From: Caprimulgus europaeus
Lineage: Eukaryota > Chordata > Aves > Caprimulgiformes > Caprimulgidae
Direction: 5' to 3'
DNA: 64,000 bases
Assembly (NCBI GenBank): GCA_907165065.1
Contig: OU015523.1
Location: forward strand, 42,087,702 to 42,151,701
Positions 47,236 to 59,215 of the stretch are shown piece by piece. Numbering within the stretch: the first letter of the stretch is position 1; the number at the start of each line of letters is the position of its first letter. The position numbers and the translations under genes are program-made. The notes below the pieces were generated by a model. That model saw only the letters and a program-made list of their open reading frames with translations. It was not told where the DNA came from and ran no database searches.

Positions 47236-50200
47236 ATCCTGTATGTCTCTGTTTAATTAAATAGGTTATTTTTAAGCGGTGTCTTACCCTAGACTGAGAG
47301 TGAGGTTCAGGTCTCGTTTACACTGCAGAGTAGAGCCTCATCCAGTTAGTGCACAATGTGCAAACCCACAGGCCCATGTCTAGAGGTTGGTGTTGCTGGT
47401 TCCTCTCAGACGCTGCGGCAGGGGTGATGGCCAGCCAGCCCAGTGCAGCTGGAGCACCTGGGAGCAGGGGGCTCGTAGAGAACACAGGCTAGCCAGGCGG
47501 CGATAGGAAGGAGGTGGCAGAAATGGGACAGCTACAGTGTTGCATTGCCCTCTAGTGACAGACTGCCTAATTAGGTTGTTTCTCACCACATCTTTTCAAG
47601 TTTTGCCAAATGTTGCCCCCATTGGGTTCCTTCCCATCCAGGCAGGGGTAGCACAGCATCACGGAGTAACGGTGTGGCTCTGAAAATGGGCTCCGGGAGT
47701 CCCTAAGCTGAGGTTCGTCTTTCAGGCCCATCAGAAGTTTCATGTTGTTGGTTTCCAGACCAAAGAATTGTCCCTTTCCTATCTACCAACATCACAAGTT
47801 TGATCTGCCAGGAGGAAGGAGATTTGCCTCTTCTGTGCCCATTCCACTATTAGCACATATTTTTGAAAACAAAAATGAGCTTTCAGTTAAAGCCTGTCCA
47901 AGAGCAGTTGCAATTCTGTTCTTACCTACAGAATAGTAGCTGATGAAAATACCAGATTTTGGTGGTATAGCCAATAGCAACATTTTTTTTTAAATTTCTT
48001 TTTGCTTATTAAAAATGAGGAAGTTGTATCTGACATCACCAGTGATTCACAAACGTGTGTCCTGGTTAAACTATCATGTGATAGCAAGAAGGGATTTATA
48101 GTTCCACATATGGAGGAAAAAGGCAATTTAAAGTGGCCATCAAGCCAAGTTTTTACAAAATCAGTCAGGTTACATTTAAAAAAAATTACCTTATTTTTTG
48201 CTTACTTTCATAATGGTTGTGAATTGTGGACAATTCTTGACATTTTCCTAAGCTGTATGATATAATTTCAGACAATTAGGGAGCTGGTCAAAGGAAAAAG
48301 ATTGATTTTATGATGATTGGTTGAAGGTTTATACATCTATTTTTGTTCCATACTGGTACAAAGTCACAACCTTATAATTCTCTTCTGTGAAAATTTTTGA
48401 TTCAAAATGTCAGTTTTTAAACTGAGAAAGAAAGTGCTTTGATTCCTTTTTCTCTTCCTTGTTTTCCTTCTGAAGTTGTCATGGACCCTCTTTAAAATGT
48501 CATTGAAATGAATGCTTCTCTGCAAAACATTTCAGACTTAACAAAAAATAGTCTAATCTACTTTAATCTACATGGCTATTTCTCTGTTCAAAAATCCTGC
48601 TAAGAAAAGGTTCATTTTATAGTCACTGTATACTTTATCTGATTTGTGACTAGTTTTTTTCTGTCACTCTATCCAGATTTGTGCCTGAAGTTTCAAATAC
48701 TGAGTCCTCCATGCTTCGCGAGTAACGCTAACACACAGTGAGATCATAGTCCCATGGCAGTCAGTGGCAAATCCATACTTCATTGGATCACAAATTTCAT
48801 CAGTAATGGTATCCCAAAGAGCATTAAATCTTTGGTCCATTATTTGCATTTGATTGATGTTGTCCTGAACTCATCCTGCAGATCATTTTACCTTACCTGC
48901 TCTCATAGCATAGCAGCTCAATGAGACCTTGTTTCTTTCTTAGTAATGAACTGCTTCCCAGTGTGCCAAGCTGAAACTCCTTGCTTTTAGACAAACTACC
49001 TGGGGGAAGAACATCTACATAAGAGTTACAATTTAGATTTATCCATCCTTGCAGTATCATTACTGGAAGAGGGACTTTTTCAAGTGCTCTGCATGTTACT
49101 GAGTTGGAAAGGAGTGAGCATGAGAGGAGCCTTAAGCGACAAGTAAGCAAACTCAGGATCTGGAGCAATTCAGTTGCAAAAAAAGCAAGAAAAGAATGAT
49201 ACCCATGTGCCAGCTCTACCTTTCACCTCTGGCTTTGTCTGTCCTTTCTAGTTCCCCTGATTGCACAAACCACTCCTGTGAGCATGCAGAGGTGATACTT
49301 GATTGTTTCAAACTGGGGTTATGAGAAAAGATTTGATTTTATGTTTTAATTATGAAGACATATAATTTTAAAGCTATTTCTATTGCTTATGTCAATATTG
49401 GTCATTATTTTTGTAGCTTCAAAATAATACAATTGCTTGGATGGAATCGTTACTCTAGCCAGATGTGCATGTGTCATATTTTTATGTGTGTGTGGTACTC
49501 TAAAGATAAATAGAAAAGTATCCAAGGTTTGGAAAATTCTACTAGCTTGACTATTTTCAGTAGGCTTCAATTTTTCTTTAGAAGTTTATTGAGACACTGA
49601 GGGCATTTTGCAAATGTTCACATTTAGCATTACATTCACTCCACCTGAAGTACTGTTTTAAAGGACTAGTGTTGTCTTTCCAGTAATTTCTTCACTCTTG
49701 CTCTTTACATGCCCTCCATTGAAAGTACTGAAAAATAACCTTTTTTCCTAATGTTTAGCTCAAAATACTCAGAGAAACTACTCCCTTATTTATTTATTTA
49801 TTTATTTTTCCTGGGTCTAAATTCTTCTTTTAACATGCAAGGATTAAGCTTTGTAAAGCCAAAATCAGGAAGAGGATCATGTTGCCATGTGTGTGGTTAC
49901 TGTGGATATTATCACGTTGCTGATGGGCATGTGTCATACTTTTGGATCAGATCACTCCCTTTTTAACACCCGGAGAAAAGTGGCCGGTCTCTGAGAACCA
50001 GGGATGCCCATCCAGCAGCACCACAGTTCATAACGTGTGCCCACCTTGCAGTAAAGGGTAGTGAACACATGCTGAAACTGTGTGACTTGCTTTTCATTAT
50101 AAGCAGCAGAAGGTAGTTTAAAGCTATCTCAGCTTTGCTCATGACAAAGCCAAAAACCTAGTGACTGCAAAGTAGCCATAACCCTAGTGAAATTCTGGGC

Positions 50201-50882
50201 AGAAAGGTAGAAAAAATGTGTGGGGAACTGCAATCCTAATGCCTATACAATATAGGTTAATAAACTATAGGTTAACACCTATCCTAGACAAGTCGTTAGT
50301 GCCTATACCTGTACTACCTCTTCTGTGGGGAGTAAATTGTCAAGTCCTTATTCTGTTTTCATTTGGTCCTTAATGGAGCTTTTAAAGCTTTGCTTGACTC
50401 TAAGGGTGGGGTAAGGGCAGTCTCAGCTCTCCCCGCTTCCGACCAAGCACTGCTTTTTTTCTCCATCAGTGCAAAAACTGAGCTTATTAGGAAGGTCTCT
50501 CTTGCAGCAGTGCCTGAATGTACAAATTTGCTCACAATCACAGCTGGAGTGGCTTATAGCGGAGACAGGTCATGCTGGGATCTTTCATTTTGGTACCAAT
50601 TAAATTCTTCTATGAAAGCAGAGGAGGAAATATGAGTTTGCAGTTTAAAGTCAATAGAAGCTGCAGAGCGCAGAGCACAGAGCACAACTTGTCTTTTCGT
50701 ATACTGTTCTCTGTAGATACAATATTGTTAAGAAGTCAAACTCATGCCCTAGGGCTCAGTTGCCTATCTGTACTATCAAATCTGTCCAAGTAAGAGAAAA
50801 TAATCTGAAAATAAGGCCCAAGAATATCTTGAAGAAAGTGCTATTAGGATAGACTGTGGCAATGATCAAATCGGAACCTCTT
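47236..50882. other. Mixed DNA, no gene seen
   Basis: No exon was recognised. A GC-richer patch lies at about 47380-47560 (GGTGATGGCCAGCCAGCCC, GGCGGCGATAGG) without an identifiable element. The segment at 48745-48800 (GTCCCATGGCAGTCAGTGGCAAAT) slightly resembles an ancient amniote repeat containing 'cccattgaagtcaatggcaaa', too weak to call. A TTTA repeat lies at 49786-49808. Confidence 0.45.
49786..49808 (+). repeat. (TTTA)n simple repeat
   Basis: Five TTAT/TTTA units ending in a short T run, a common tetranucleotide microsatellite. Confidence 0.9.
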
Positions 50883-50999
50883 AGAATCATAGGATAGTTT
50901 GGTTGGAAAAGACCATTACGATCAGCTAGTCCAACCATAAATGTGGCATTGCCAAGTTCACCACTAAACCATGTCCCTAAGCGCCACATCTACACATCC

Positions 51000-51599
51000 T
51001 TAAAATACCTTGAGGGATGGTGACTCCACCACTTCCCTGGGCAGCCTGTTCCAATGCTTGAGTACCCTTTCAGTGAAGAATTTTTTCTTAATATCCAATC
51101 TCAACCTCCCTTGGCACAGCTTGAGACTGTTCCCTCTTGTCCTATCACTTGTTATTTGGGAGAAGAGACCAACACCCACCTCACTACAATCTCCTTTCAG
51201 GTAGTTGTAGAGAGCAATAAGGTCTCCCCTCAGCCTCCTTTTCTCCAGGCTAAATAACCCCAGTTCCCTCAGCTGGTCTTCATAAGACTTGTGCTCCAGG
51301 CTCTTCACCAGCTTTGTTACCCTTCTTTGGACACAGTCCAGCACATCAATGTCCCTCTTGTAACGAGGGGCCCAAAACTGAACACAGTACTTGAGGTGCG
51401 GCCTCACCAGTGCCGAGTACAAGGGGATGATCACTTCCCTACTCCTGCTGGCCACACTATTTCTGATAAAAGCCAGGATGCTCTTGGCCTTCTTGGCCAC
51501 CTGGGCATGCTGCTGGCTCATGTTCAGCTGTTGACCAACACTGCCAGGTCCTTTTCTGCTGGGCAGATTTCCAACCACTCCTCCCCAGGCCTGTAGCAT
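51000..51599 (-). pseudogene. CR1 reverse transcriptase C-terminal remnant
   Basis: A 199-codon open frame includes the thumb and C-terminal region: [20 protein letters not shown] near residues 25-44, [20 protein letters not shown] near residues 65-84, [12 protein letters not shown] near residues 115-126, [20 protein letters not shown] near residues 175-194. It stops soon after SPSLKVF, slightly before the family's usual end. A frameshift near 51600 separates it from the upstream piece, and its first methionine is in out-of-frame sequence, so the start is not biological. Confidence 0.88.
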
Positions 51600-51673
51600 T
51601 GCATCAGGTTGTTGTGACCCAAGTGCAGGACCTGGCTCTTGACCTTGTTAAACCTCATACAATTGGTCTTGGC

Positions 51674-52156
51674 TCATTGATCCAGCCTGTCCAGATCCCT
51701 CTGCAGATCCTCAAGCAGATCAACACTCACACCCAGCTTGGTGTCGTCTGCAAACTTACTGAGGGTGCACTCAATCCCCTCATCCAGATCATTGATCACA
51801 GCCTTACATCCAACATCCACTAGGTGGGTCACCTGATCATAGAAGGAGATCAGGTTGGTCAAGCAGGACCTGCCTCTTATGAACCCATGCTGGCTGGGCC
51901 TGATTCCCTGGTTATCCTGCATATGCCACGTGAGCGCACTCAAGATGAACCCCTCCATGGTCTTCCCTGGTACTGAGGTCAGGCTGACAGGACTGTATTT
52001 CCCTGGATCCTCCTTCCAGCCCTTCTTGTAGACAGGCATCACATTGGCAAGCCTCCGGTCTTCTGGGACCTCCCTTGTTAGCCAGGACTGTTGATAAATG
52101 ATGGAGAGTGGCTTGGCAAGTTCCTCTGCCAGCTCCCTAGTGCCCTCTGGCCACAT
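51674..52156 (-). pseudogene. CR1 reverse transcriptase remnant with internal deletion
   Basis: A 160-codon open frame covers the fingers/palm start of the reverse transcriptase: [20 protein letters not shown] near residues 39-58, [12 protein letters not shown] near residues 91-102, then a jump from LVDVGCKAV to INDLDEG (near residue 120) and finally KFADDTKLG. Intact relatives have about 75-80 residues at the jump, including the motif A aspartate and the VPQGS motif B, both absent. The join keeps the reading frame. The frame ends at a TGA at the position of a normally conserved tryptophan; the 12-kb copy also ends at this codon. Confidence 0.88.
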
Positions 52157-52585
52157 AGACTTGTGAGTGTTCAGGTGGTGTAGAAGGTCATAAACAGCTT
52201 CCTCCTGAATTATGGGAGGTTTATTCTGTTCCCCATCCCTGTCTTCTAGCTCAGGGGGCTGAATACCCTGAGGATAACTGGTCTGGCTATTAAAGACTGA
52301 GGCAAAGAAGGCATTAAGTACCTCAGCCTTTTCCTCATCCTTGGTGGCAATGTTGCCCTCTGAATCCGATCAGGATTGGATGGAGGTTCTCCTTGGCTCT
52401 CTTTTTGTTGTTAATGTGTTTGTAAAAACACTTTTTGTTATCTCTAACAACAGTGGCCAGATTGAATTATAGCTGGGCCTTTCTAATTTTCTCTCTGCAT
52501 AAGCTAATGAGATCCTTGTACTCTTCTTGAGTTGCCTGCTCCTTCTTCCAAAGATGGTAAGCTCTCCTTTTTTCTCCTGAGCTTG

Positions 52586-54729
52586 ATATGTGATGGTTTA
52601 AAACCATAAAATGAGATGGGCTTCATGGGCTTTTTAAATCTTGCCGCTTAAGGTAATTCAGAGAACTTACTAGGCCCTAGTGAGCCTTAGCATAATGACC
52701 CTTGAAACTTCCAAAAAATGTTAGAAATACAATAATACAGAAATACTAATGGGATGATGGTGAACTTGCTCAAGAATTTGGCTATTCAGGCCATATGCTT
52801 TCTTAGGGCTTTTGTAGCATGTCCTGAAACTTTAATTATAAAATGTGACATTGGAAATAGTATGGACTCAGAACAGCTAATCTGTTAAAAATTTTACTCA
52901 GAGTTAACAGATGCTGAAACTTGGTTTGTCGTTTGCCTTCCTTTTGCTCACAAGCACAGGTAAAATCTAACTGCTTTGACTGTGCTTTTGCTTTGAGTTA
53001 TTAGGCTCATTCTCAAGAAAAACTAGAACTTTAGTTGATGCTCAAAGCAAGAACCCCATTAAGTCAAATCTAAAATAAAAGCTTAATATTTTTTAATGAT
53101 TGACAATTTATTATTTTATATTAGATTATTCTACTTACTGCTTAATTTGCTGCAGTGACACAGAAAACTGTGATTTTTAAAATGGTTTCACTACCAAATT
53201 AGTCACTAGTTTCAGATCTAAAGAAGGAATCTGACTATTCATCTGAACGTTTCACAGAAATTGGCCTTGTTTGCTTTTCACTGTTAGCAAATGTTGCTTC
53301 AAGAGAAAGTATAAGCAGTGCCATACATAGTCAAGTGGCATTTTGTCTGGATTAGATTTTGGTTAGTTCAGACCTTTTTTGCTACGGAGTATGAATGTGA
53401 AGTGTGCGCTCACATGTGTGATATTTACACCACCTGAAGTCAGAATTAGCGGGTATTTGCTCTAGAAGTAGTTCCCAGTGGAGAATTGACAGAACAACAT
53501 ATGACTCATTTGATCAATCACAGCTAGCCAGTACAACTAAAACAATAAATATTGAACACTTCATAGGATAGCTTTTGATGCATCTGGAGATAATCTTCCT
53601 CCTAGGTAATTGTTTGGATAATCGTGTTGTATAATTGTTTCAGATAATTATCTGAGTAATGAACATATTTAGAGAAACTGTGGTCTTCTCTTGTTGTATA
53701 ATGAACATAAAAGTTACCAATTAATATGATAATCTATTGGTTTTGGTCAGTGAGTCATTTATTTTAAATTGCAGTGGAGGAAAAGAGTCTTACTTTTCTT
53801 TTTGAATTAAGCTGCTGTAGCAAATTTGGTGCACAAGCACTCAACGTTTGAACACCTGCTGCCCTGTTTTCTGTTTTCTTTACCTTTAATTTTCCATGAA
53901 GGAGTTTAAGGCAAATGGGCACTTGTGCTTTATGGTTAAACGGCAGTGCCATCTCTGCAGTAATGCCAGCTTTATAGAGGTATGTGCTCAGCAGAAGTCC
54001 AGATTTTGTGCTTCGTCTGTCCTTTGTGTGAGGATTTTGATGTTTCTGTAATTGTTTTGGAATTAGATTGTGCTGTGGAATGAGTCATCTCCACAGACCA
54101 TAGATCATGGGCATCTTTGCAGTTTCTTGTCTCAAATAATAGCCTCACTGTTTGCCTTTTTTAGATTGTGCTGATCATTGCTGTGGGATGACAAGAGGTA
54201 AAGGGTTGGTGTGGTGCTGCTGCCAGTTACCCTGGAGGAGCAGAAGAGGAGGGAAAGCTAGAAGTCCCTGTTCTGAGGCGCATAACAAGGTCCCCCCCAA
54301 ATCCCGTTTGCTGGGTTAAAATCAAAGTCAATGGAAGCTCAGCTGAGCAAAAATAAATACAGGAAAAAAAATCTATTGGCTTGACTTTGAAAAAGCCTTC
54401 AGAGTTCAGTCTAAAAATCTCTATCTGACATGTATAAAAATGAATGTACGAGAAGTATGAAAGAAAGTAGCTGGGCAGCTGTCCTGTTTTTTCACAGCTT
54501 AAAACACATGGTGTCTACCTAATTCTCCAATTTACTGGCAATGGGGAGATTTCTCTGCAGTAGTTCAGCTGCAGTGGGTTCATTTTCTGGCATTACAAAG
54601 CCTGCTGATGCATGGTTTGTGTGGTCCACTCTAATCAACACCACTTGGTTCACTTGAAATAAAAAAGCACCGTTCATCAGCCACCAAGTGTGCAATCTGA
54701 ATCACTTGTTCACAGAAATATTTTCTGTG
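52586..54729. other. AT-rich DNA, no gene seen
   Basis: No exon, transposon or RNA gene recognised. The sequence becomes plainly AT-rich right after the CR1 boundary. Confidence 0.5.
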
Positions 54730-55180
54730 TCTCTTCAAGCTGTGTGCTCATACAGGGTGTAGGTGGGCAGGGAGGACATAAGTGCGAGAGAGGGAGATGC
54801 TCTCCTCTTGGTGTTGACTCAGCAGCTGCAGGTGTAAGGACAGCCAGGCAGGAGTCGTGTTCACTCCCTCCTGCCTTCATGGTCTCTGCTCGCCTCTGTG
54901 CAACACCAAATGGAAAACCCTGCCTGGCTCTCACAAACTGCCTGGGCCTGTCATCCCCTTCCTGTGCATTGCCCTCCATCAGCAGAAGCTCCCGGAGCTG
55001 CGACAGCTGTCGGCTCATGGAAATCTCCATCTTGGAGTGCAAGGAGCAGGATATGTCCTGCCTAGGCTCTGTTCCCTTCCCCTTTGCTCTGTGCCAGGGA
55101 TGGTACCAGCCTGGCACGAAAGTGAGTGATGGTGAAAGAGGGTAGCACCCTCTGGCTGCTACCTCCTGCATGAAACATGC
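54730..55180. other. GC-richer block open in several frames, no protein recognised
   Basis: About 450 bp with higher GC content hold overlapping open frames of 151 codons on plus (54690-55145), 153 codons on minus (54710-55171) and 90 codons in a second plus frame. None has a domain I recognise, and no convincing exon structure with flanking splice sites was found. The simplest reading is stop-poor noncoding DNA, perhaps an exon of a noncoding transcript or an unrecognised old repeat. Codon-level conservation in related birds would be needed to claim a gene. Confidence 0.4.
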
Positions 55181-58100
55181 AGTGCTGCTGTTTCAAGAGC
55201 ACAGTGTTGGGTTTTGTCACCTAATAGTGTCACTGAGGTCCCCTGTTGCTGTGTGGCACAGTAGTACACTGCCTTGCACTGCAAAGTCACAGCATGAGTT
55301 AGCTGGGTATACGTGTACCTAAAGATTTGGCATGTTTGGATGGTAATTGCTTCCTGGCTTAGTTCAAAAAATGAAAAAAAGCAATCTTATGACACTGTGT
55401 ATGCTGAAGCATTAAATAAAACAAGTTTTCCAGTGATATGAATAACTAAATTGCTATTGCCACATATTTATTTACTGTTCTTTATGTTCTCTGAACAGCT
55501 AAGTTTTTCCAGAAGAAAAGGTTTTAACAGAGAAGGCAATCTAAGCTCTGTGAGAAATAATCACATTCTTCTGTGTTACTGCTAAACTAAGCAGGTTTTA
55601 ATTGTGTTGGGAATATCGATTCCCTCTTTTTATAGGTTTATATTTGTATGTGGGTATTGTTATACCCACCCAGTAGAAGTTTAGTTGCTAAACAAGCTAA
55701 AATCAACCTGTGAATTCATAGAAGTTTAATATATTTACGATTTAATTCAGTTAATATGCACTCAGAGTCCCTTGTGCTTTGATCCCTGCTGGCACCATCC
55801 ATTTTTAATAGCAGGGCAGTTGTCTGAGCTATTGATGAATGATGGGCACAGTGGGACATTTGAGGATTTATATATAAAAATCCCTACTCTAGTTACTGGC
55901 TCAGTTCTTAACAGGGTTGTTACACATCTCAGAAACTGAATAAAATTTTGAACCAATGGAGGCCTGTTAATGCTTGAGTCTCAGAAAACAGTTGAGGAAG
56001 CACAACTACCAGAATAGAAATCAAGAGAGTAAAGTACCAAAACACTTTCTAGTGCATATTTTAGAGGAAAATGTGGGTATGCAGGAATGTGAAAGAAGAA
56101 TGCTGAAAGAAAGGAAGTGTGTCCGTATAATGCCTATTTAAAAATATCTAGCATTCACATTGTGTAACTACAGAACTATAGCTGAAGCATGCTACCTTCT
56201 TTAATTCTTCTTTGGACATTGCTCCAAGGTACCAGGGAAAACATGGAAAATTATTGGATGGAAGAACTAGGGACCAGTGTTCTGGCCTTTCTCCTGAAAG
56301 CGGAGGGCTCCCTGTGGGCAACCACACCTCCACACCCAGGTATCTCGCTTCTGCAAGGGCTTCAGAGCCCACCTGAGGAAGGAAGGCAGGTGGGATTTTC
56401 CAGAGCTTCTTCCAAGGAGACCTTGGAGAAGATTTGCTTTTACATGAGGCAGAGGCTAAACTAACTTGATTGAATTCTGGCTCCATGTTGTGGATACCCG
56501 GGAGTATCCTGTGTGGGCTGTGTGTCCACTCGATAGCTGTTTCAGGGGGAGCCAGTGCTTCTAGAAATGCTACAGGGTATGCTAAAAGCTGGTGGTTATT
56601 GAAAGGGCTGAGAGACTTTGACAAAAGTGGCTTTCTTCAAGCCAGAGAGCTGGTACTGAATTACCAAAGATGACAGTTCCCTTCTTCTTCCCCTGAGGAA
56701 GACAAATCATGTGCTTGACCCTTCCTCTCCTTGCAAAAAGTACACAAAAAATAATTGAATTGAAAGCATGGTATTCCTTCCTTCCTGTGCTGATAGGATA
56801 ATATGAAACCCTCGGAAGCATTCTGATAACGTTCAGTAAAGCTAATTTAATAGTCATTGAATTCTTGAACGTTCTCATTAGGATGCTAAAAGCAAGCATC
56901 TGTGTAATATGAGTATGGTCAGCTTCACAGTAGAGCATGGGGAACTGGTGTTGAAGCTGCCTGTTCTTCATACAAACAAGACTATTTATTTAACTTCTTA
57001 GTGATTTAGTGTAAATATATTTGGAAGGGTTGCACTGGGGGAAAGAAGAGGGAGAGACAAAAAATGTTCACATTGCTTTCTTTGCCAGAAGTCTAATGAT
57101 GTATGTGCAGCTGTATATATTCTCAGTCACATACTAGGCCCGATCAAAAGGTATTGTATTTCCTCTAGCTTATGTTCAGCTGCTTTATGTTGTGCTGCTG
57201 GTATTGTTCCAGTTCATCATATGCTTAGATGACTCATAGTGCATGCATCATGGTATTTAACATAATATGTTTTCCTCTTTTTAAATTAGTCTGCAGTGTA
57301 TGATGTGAAGTACAATTCACAATTAGCATTTCAGCACTATTAAATCCAGCTTGAAGTGTTTTGATTGAAACAGCAATCTGTTTTATTCTTCAGATTTCCC
57401 TAAACAAAGCAAGTGTATCAATAGCTAGTAGGGTATATTATACGGTATTAACTGGTGTCTTTCAAATACAATAATATTTAAGAATTGCTGTTTCATGAGC
57501 CACTAGCAGTCAAAGCACTCAGTCTCACCTCTTTCAACAGTGCTGAATTATAGTGGGTTTGATTTGCTTTTGGTTTATCTCCATCGCTTCTGTCAAGTGC
57601 CAAGAAGTGGGGCCACATCTTTGTTTGGAGATGCTTGGTCACAACCTACGACAATCAGGCGACAGAAAACTAAGTGGGTAACTGGCATGGTGCAGGATGG
57701 TTTTTGTGAGATAGCCAGAGTTGTTGGCATGTCCATGTTGACTGTGAAGCCCTTCCAGGTTTGGCATTTTAAATAATGATCTCTGACAGGGCCTCAGGGG
57801 CAGAAGAAACCCCAGCCGCGGGAGCTGAAGAGAAAGCTAGTAGCACATGAACACATTTTAAATGGATGAAAATTATGTTGAAAAAAGGAGGCATGACTGA
57901 AAAATGCTACAAATTGAAAGAAAGGAGGATGCGTATGGAATTGAAAAACAAAAGAAAAATGAAGCAGAGGGAGTGTCAGGTGAAACAGTGAGGAACGGGA
58001 AAAGAGCAATAATCTGATTGATTGACCATCCCTCAAAAGCAACATAAAAGTTGGATGGACAGGACACTGGGGGATCATCAAATGAAGGACAGAGTTTGGC

Positions 58101-58614
58101 AAGACATTGCTCTCCCTCATTAGCACCACCATGTACAGTGATGTTAATGCAGCAATGTGGCTGAGCAGTAGTGATGACAGGGCTGTCTGATGATCACACA
58201 TCCCGTGTAGAAAGTCTCTCTCCCATCTAAGATTGGCTGTGCATACAGAGTAGGTGTGATGCCTTGTGGGAATTTTGGACTAACCAAGGCTATGTGGATC
58301 TTCTGGTAGAATTTGCAAAGTATTAAATCCTACTGTATCTTTTTGTCATCTGCTGAGCAAAAATATGAGACATAACAGGTAGACTGCCGGCTATTCAGTT
58401 GAGCTGTGTCTGCCATCTGGACTGAGGATTCCTTGTTCCAAACCAAGATGCCTCTACCTATGGCATTTCTGATGGTTTCCATCAAACAGTGCTTAAAAGT
58501 CTGTTGATGGACTTTTCATCACCCTCCAGAAAAATTTATTCTACTGGCTTAAACAACGCTGAAAACTTCTCAAAGCCCTTTGCTGCAACCTAAACTCTTA
58601 GTGTTTCAACTGAT
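55181..58614. other. Mixed DNA, no gene seen
   Basis: Contains a 158-codon minus-strand frame (56148-56624) overlapped by plus-strand frames, none recognisable. A segment at 57.60-57.78 kb translates to a helix-turn-helix-looking EIARVVGMSMLTV on plus but without any flanking transposase motif or inverted termini. CR1 or LTR motifs are not seen. Confidence 0.45.
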
Positions 58615-59215
58615 TCATGGAGAATGTATTTTCTTTTGTGCCCTGCAAGCATTCTTCTCTGGATAAAACAATTCAAATTCTTTCAATTTTTCTTTAGAGA
58701 TCAAATCTCTTTGACTTTGCTCAGCATTCTCCTCTGGGTTCTCTTTTGCTGGTCTGCATCATTCTTGAAAGGTGATACCCAACACCAGACATATCAGACC
58801 TGCTGAAACTCCATGACTGATGAAAAAGTGAGAAAGAAACTTATTTCATGCCTCTTAGAGATTATATTCCTGCTTGTGTACCCCAGTATAAGGAGCACTA
58901 ATTTCCACAGCAGCAGATCATTGGAGTAATCTTCCGCTTGCATTCCCCGGATTTTTTCCAGCATGCTGCTACTGTGGTTGGTTGTTTCCCATGTTGTATT
59001 TGTGTACGCTGAACTAGAATTTATGCTTATTGAACTGCATTTTTGCAGGCCATTTCTCCAGTTTGTCAAGAACATCCTGCACTTTAATGTCTCCCAGTAT
59101 TTGCAGTCCTGCACATCTCGTTGTCATCTAACAAAACATTACCTCTGTTATAGCCCTTGGGTTATCAAGAAAATGTTGAATGTACAATGCCCCAGTAGTA
59201 CTAACCAGTAAGGAG
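58615..59215 (-). mobile_element. Ancient CR1 (amniote-type) LINE relic
   Basis: On plus, the order CAGCATTCTCCTCTGGGTTC ... CATTCTTGAAAGGTGATACC ... CATTTCTCCAGTTTGTCAAG ... TCCTGCACTTTAATGTC ... TTATAGCCCTTGGGTTATC matches the reverse complement of an old CR1/L3-like group found throughout amniotes. In that group the phrase 'accatttctccagtttgtccagatcattttgaattttaat' is diagnostic. Divergence is much greater than for the CR1 copies at 12, 23.6, 29.7 and 51 kb. Reading frames are fully decayed. The boundaries are approximate. Confidence 0.6.

Larger units (their letters stand above)
50883..52585 (-). mobile_element. CR1 LINE, longest copy in the window
   Basis: A 1.7-kb 5'-truncated CR1 on the minus strand. 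The 3' terminus at 50883 reads AGAATCATAGGATAGTTTGG on plus, the reverse of the CR1 tail. Going upstream on minus come the C-terminal reverse transcriptase region, the FADD box, then the N-terminal part of the reverse transcriptase domain ([20 protein letters not shown]) and the linker upstream of it, with similarity fading near 52585. The endonuclease domain is missing. It is inactivated by a stop in the linker region, an in-frame deletion that removes motifs A and B near 51797, a stop at 51674 and a frameshift near 51600. Its 3' part closely matches the split copy at 11.7-13.5 kb, which lies in the opposite orientation. Confidence 0.96.

Noticed and set aside
57540-57776. A mariner-like transposase fragment, from the helix-turn-helix-looking EIARVVGMSMLTV segment
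   Set aside because: A single short motif with no catalytic residues, no further transposase similarity and no terminal inverted repeats.
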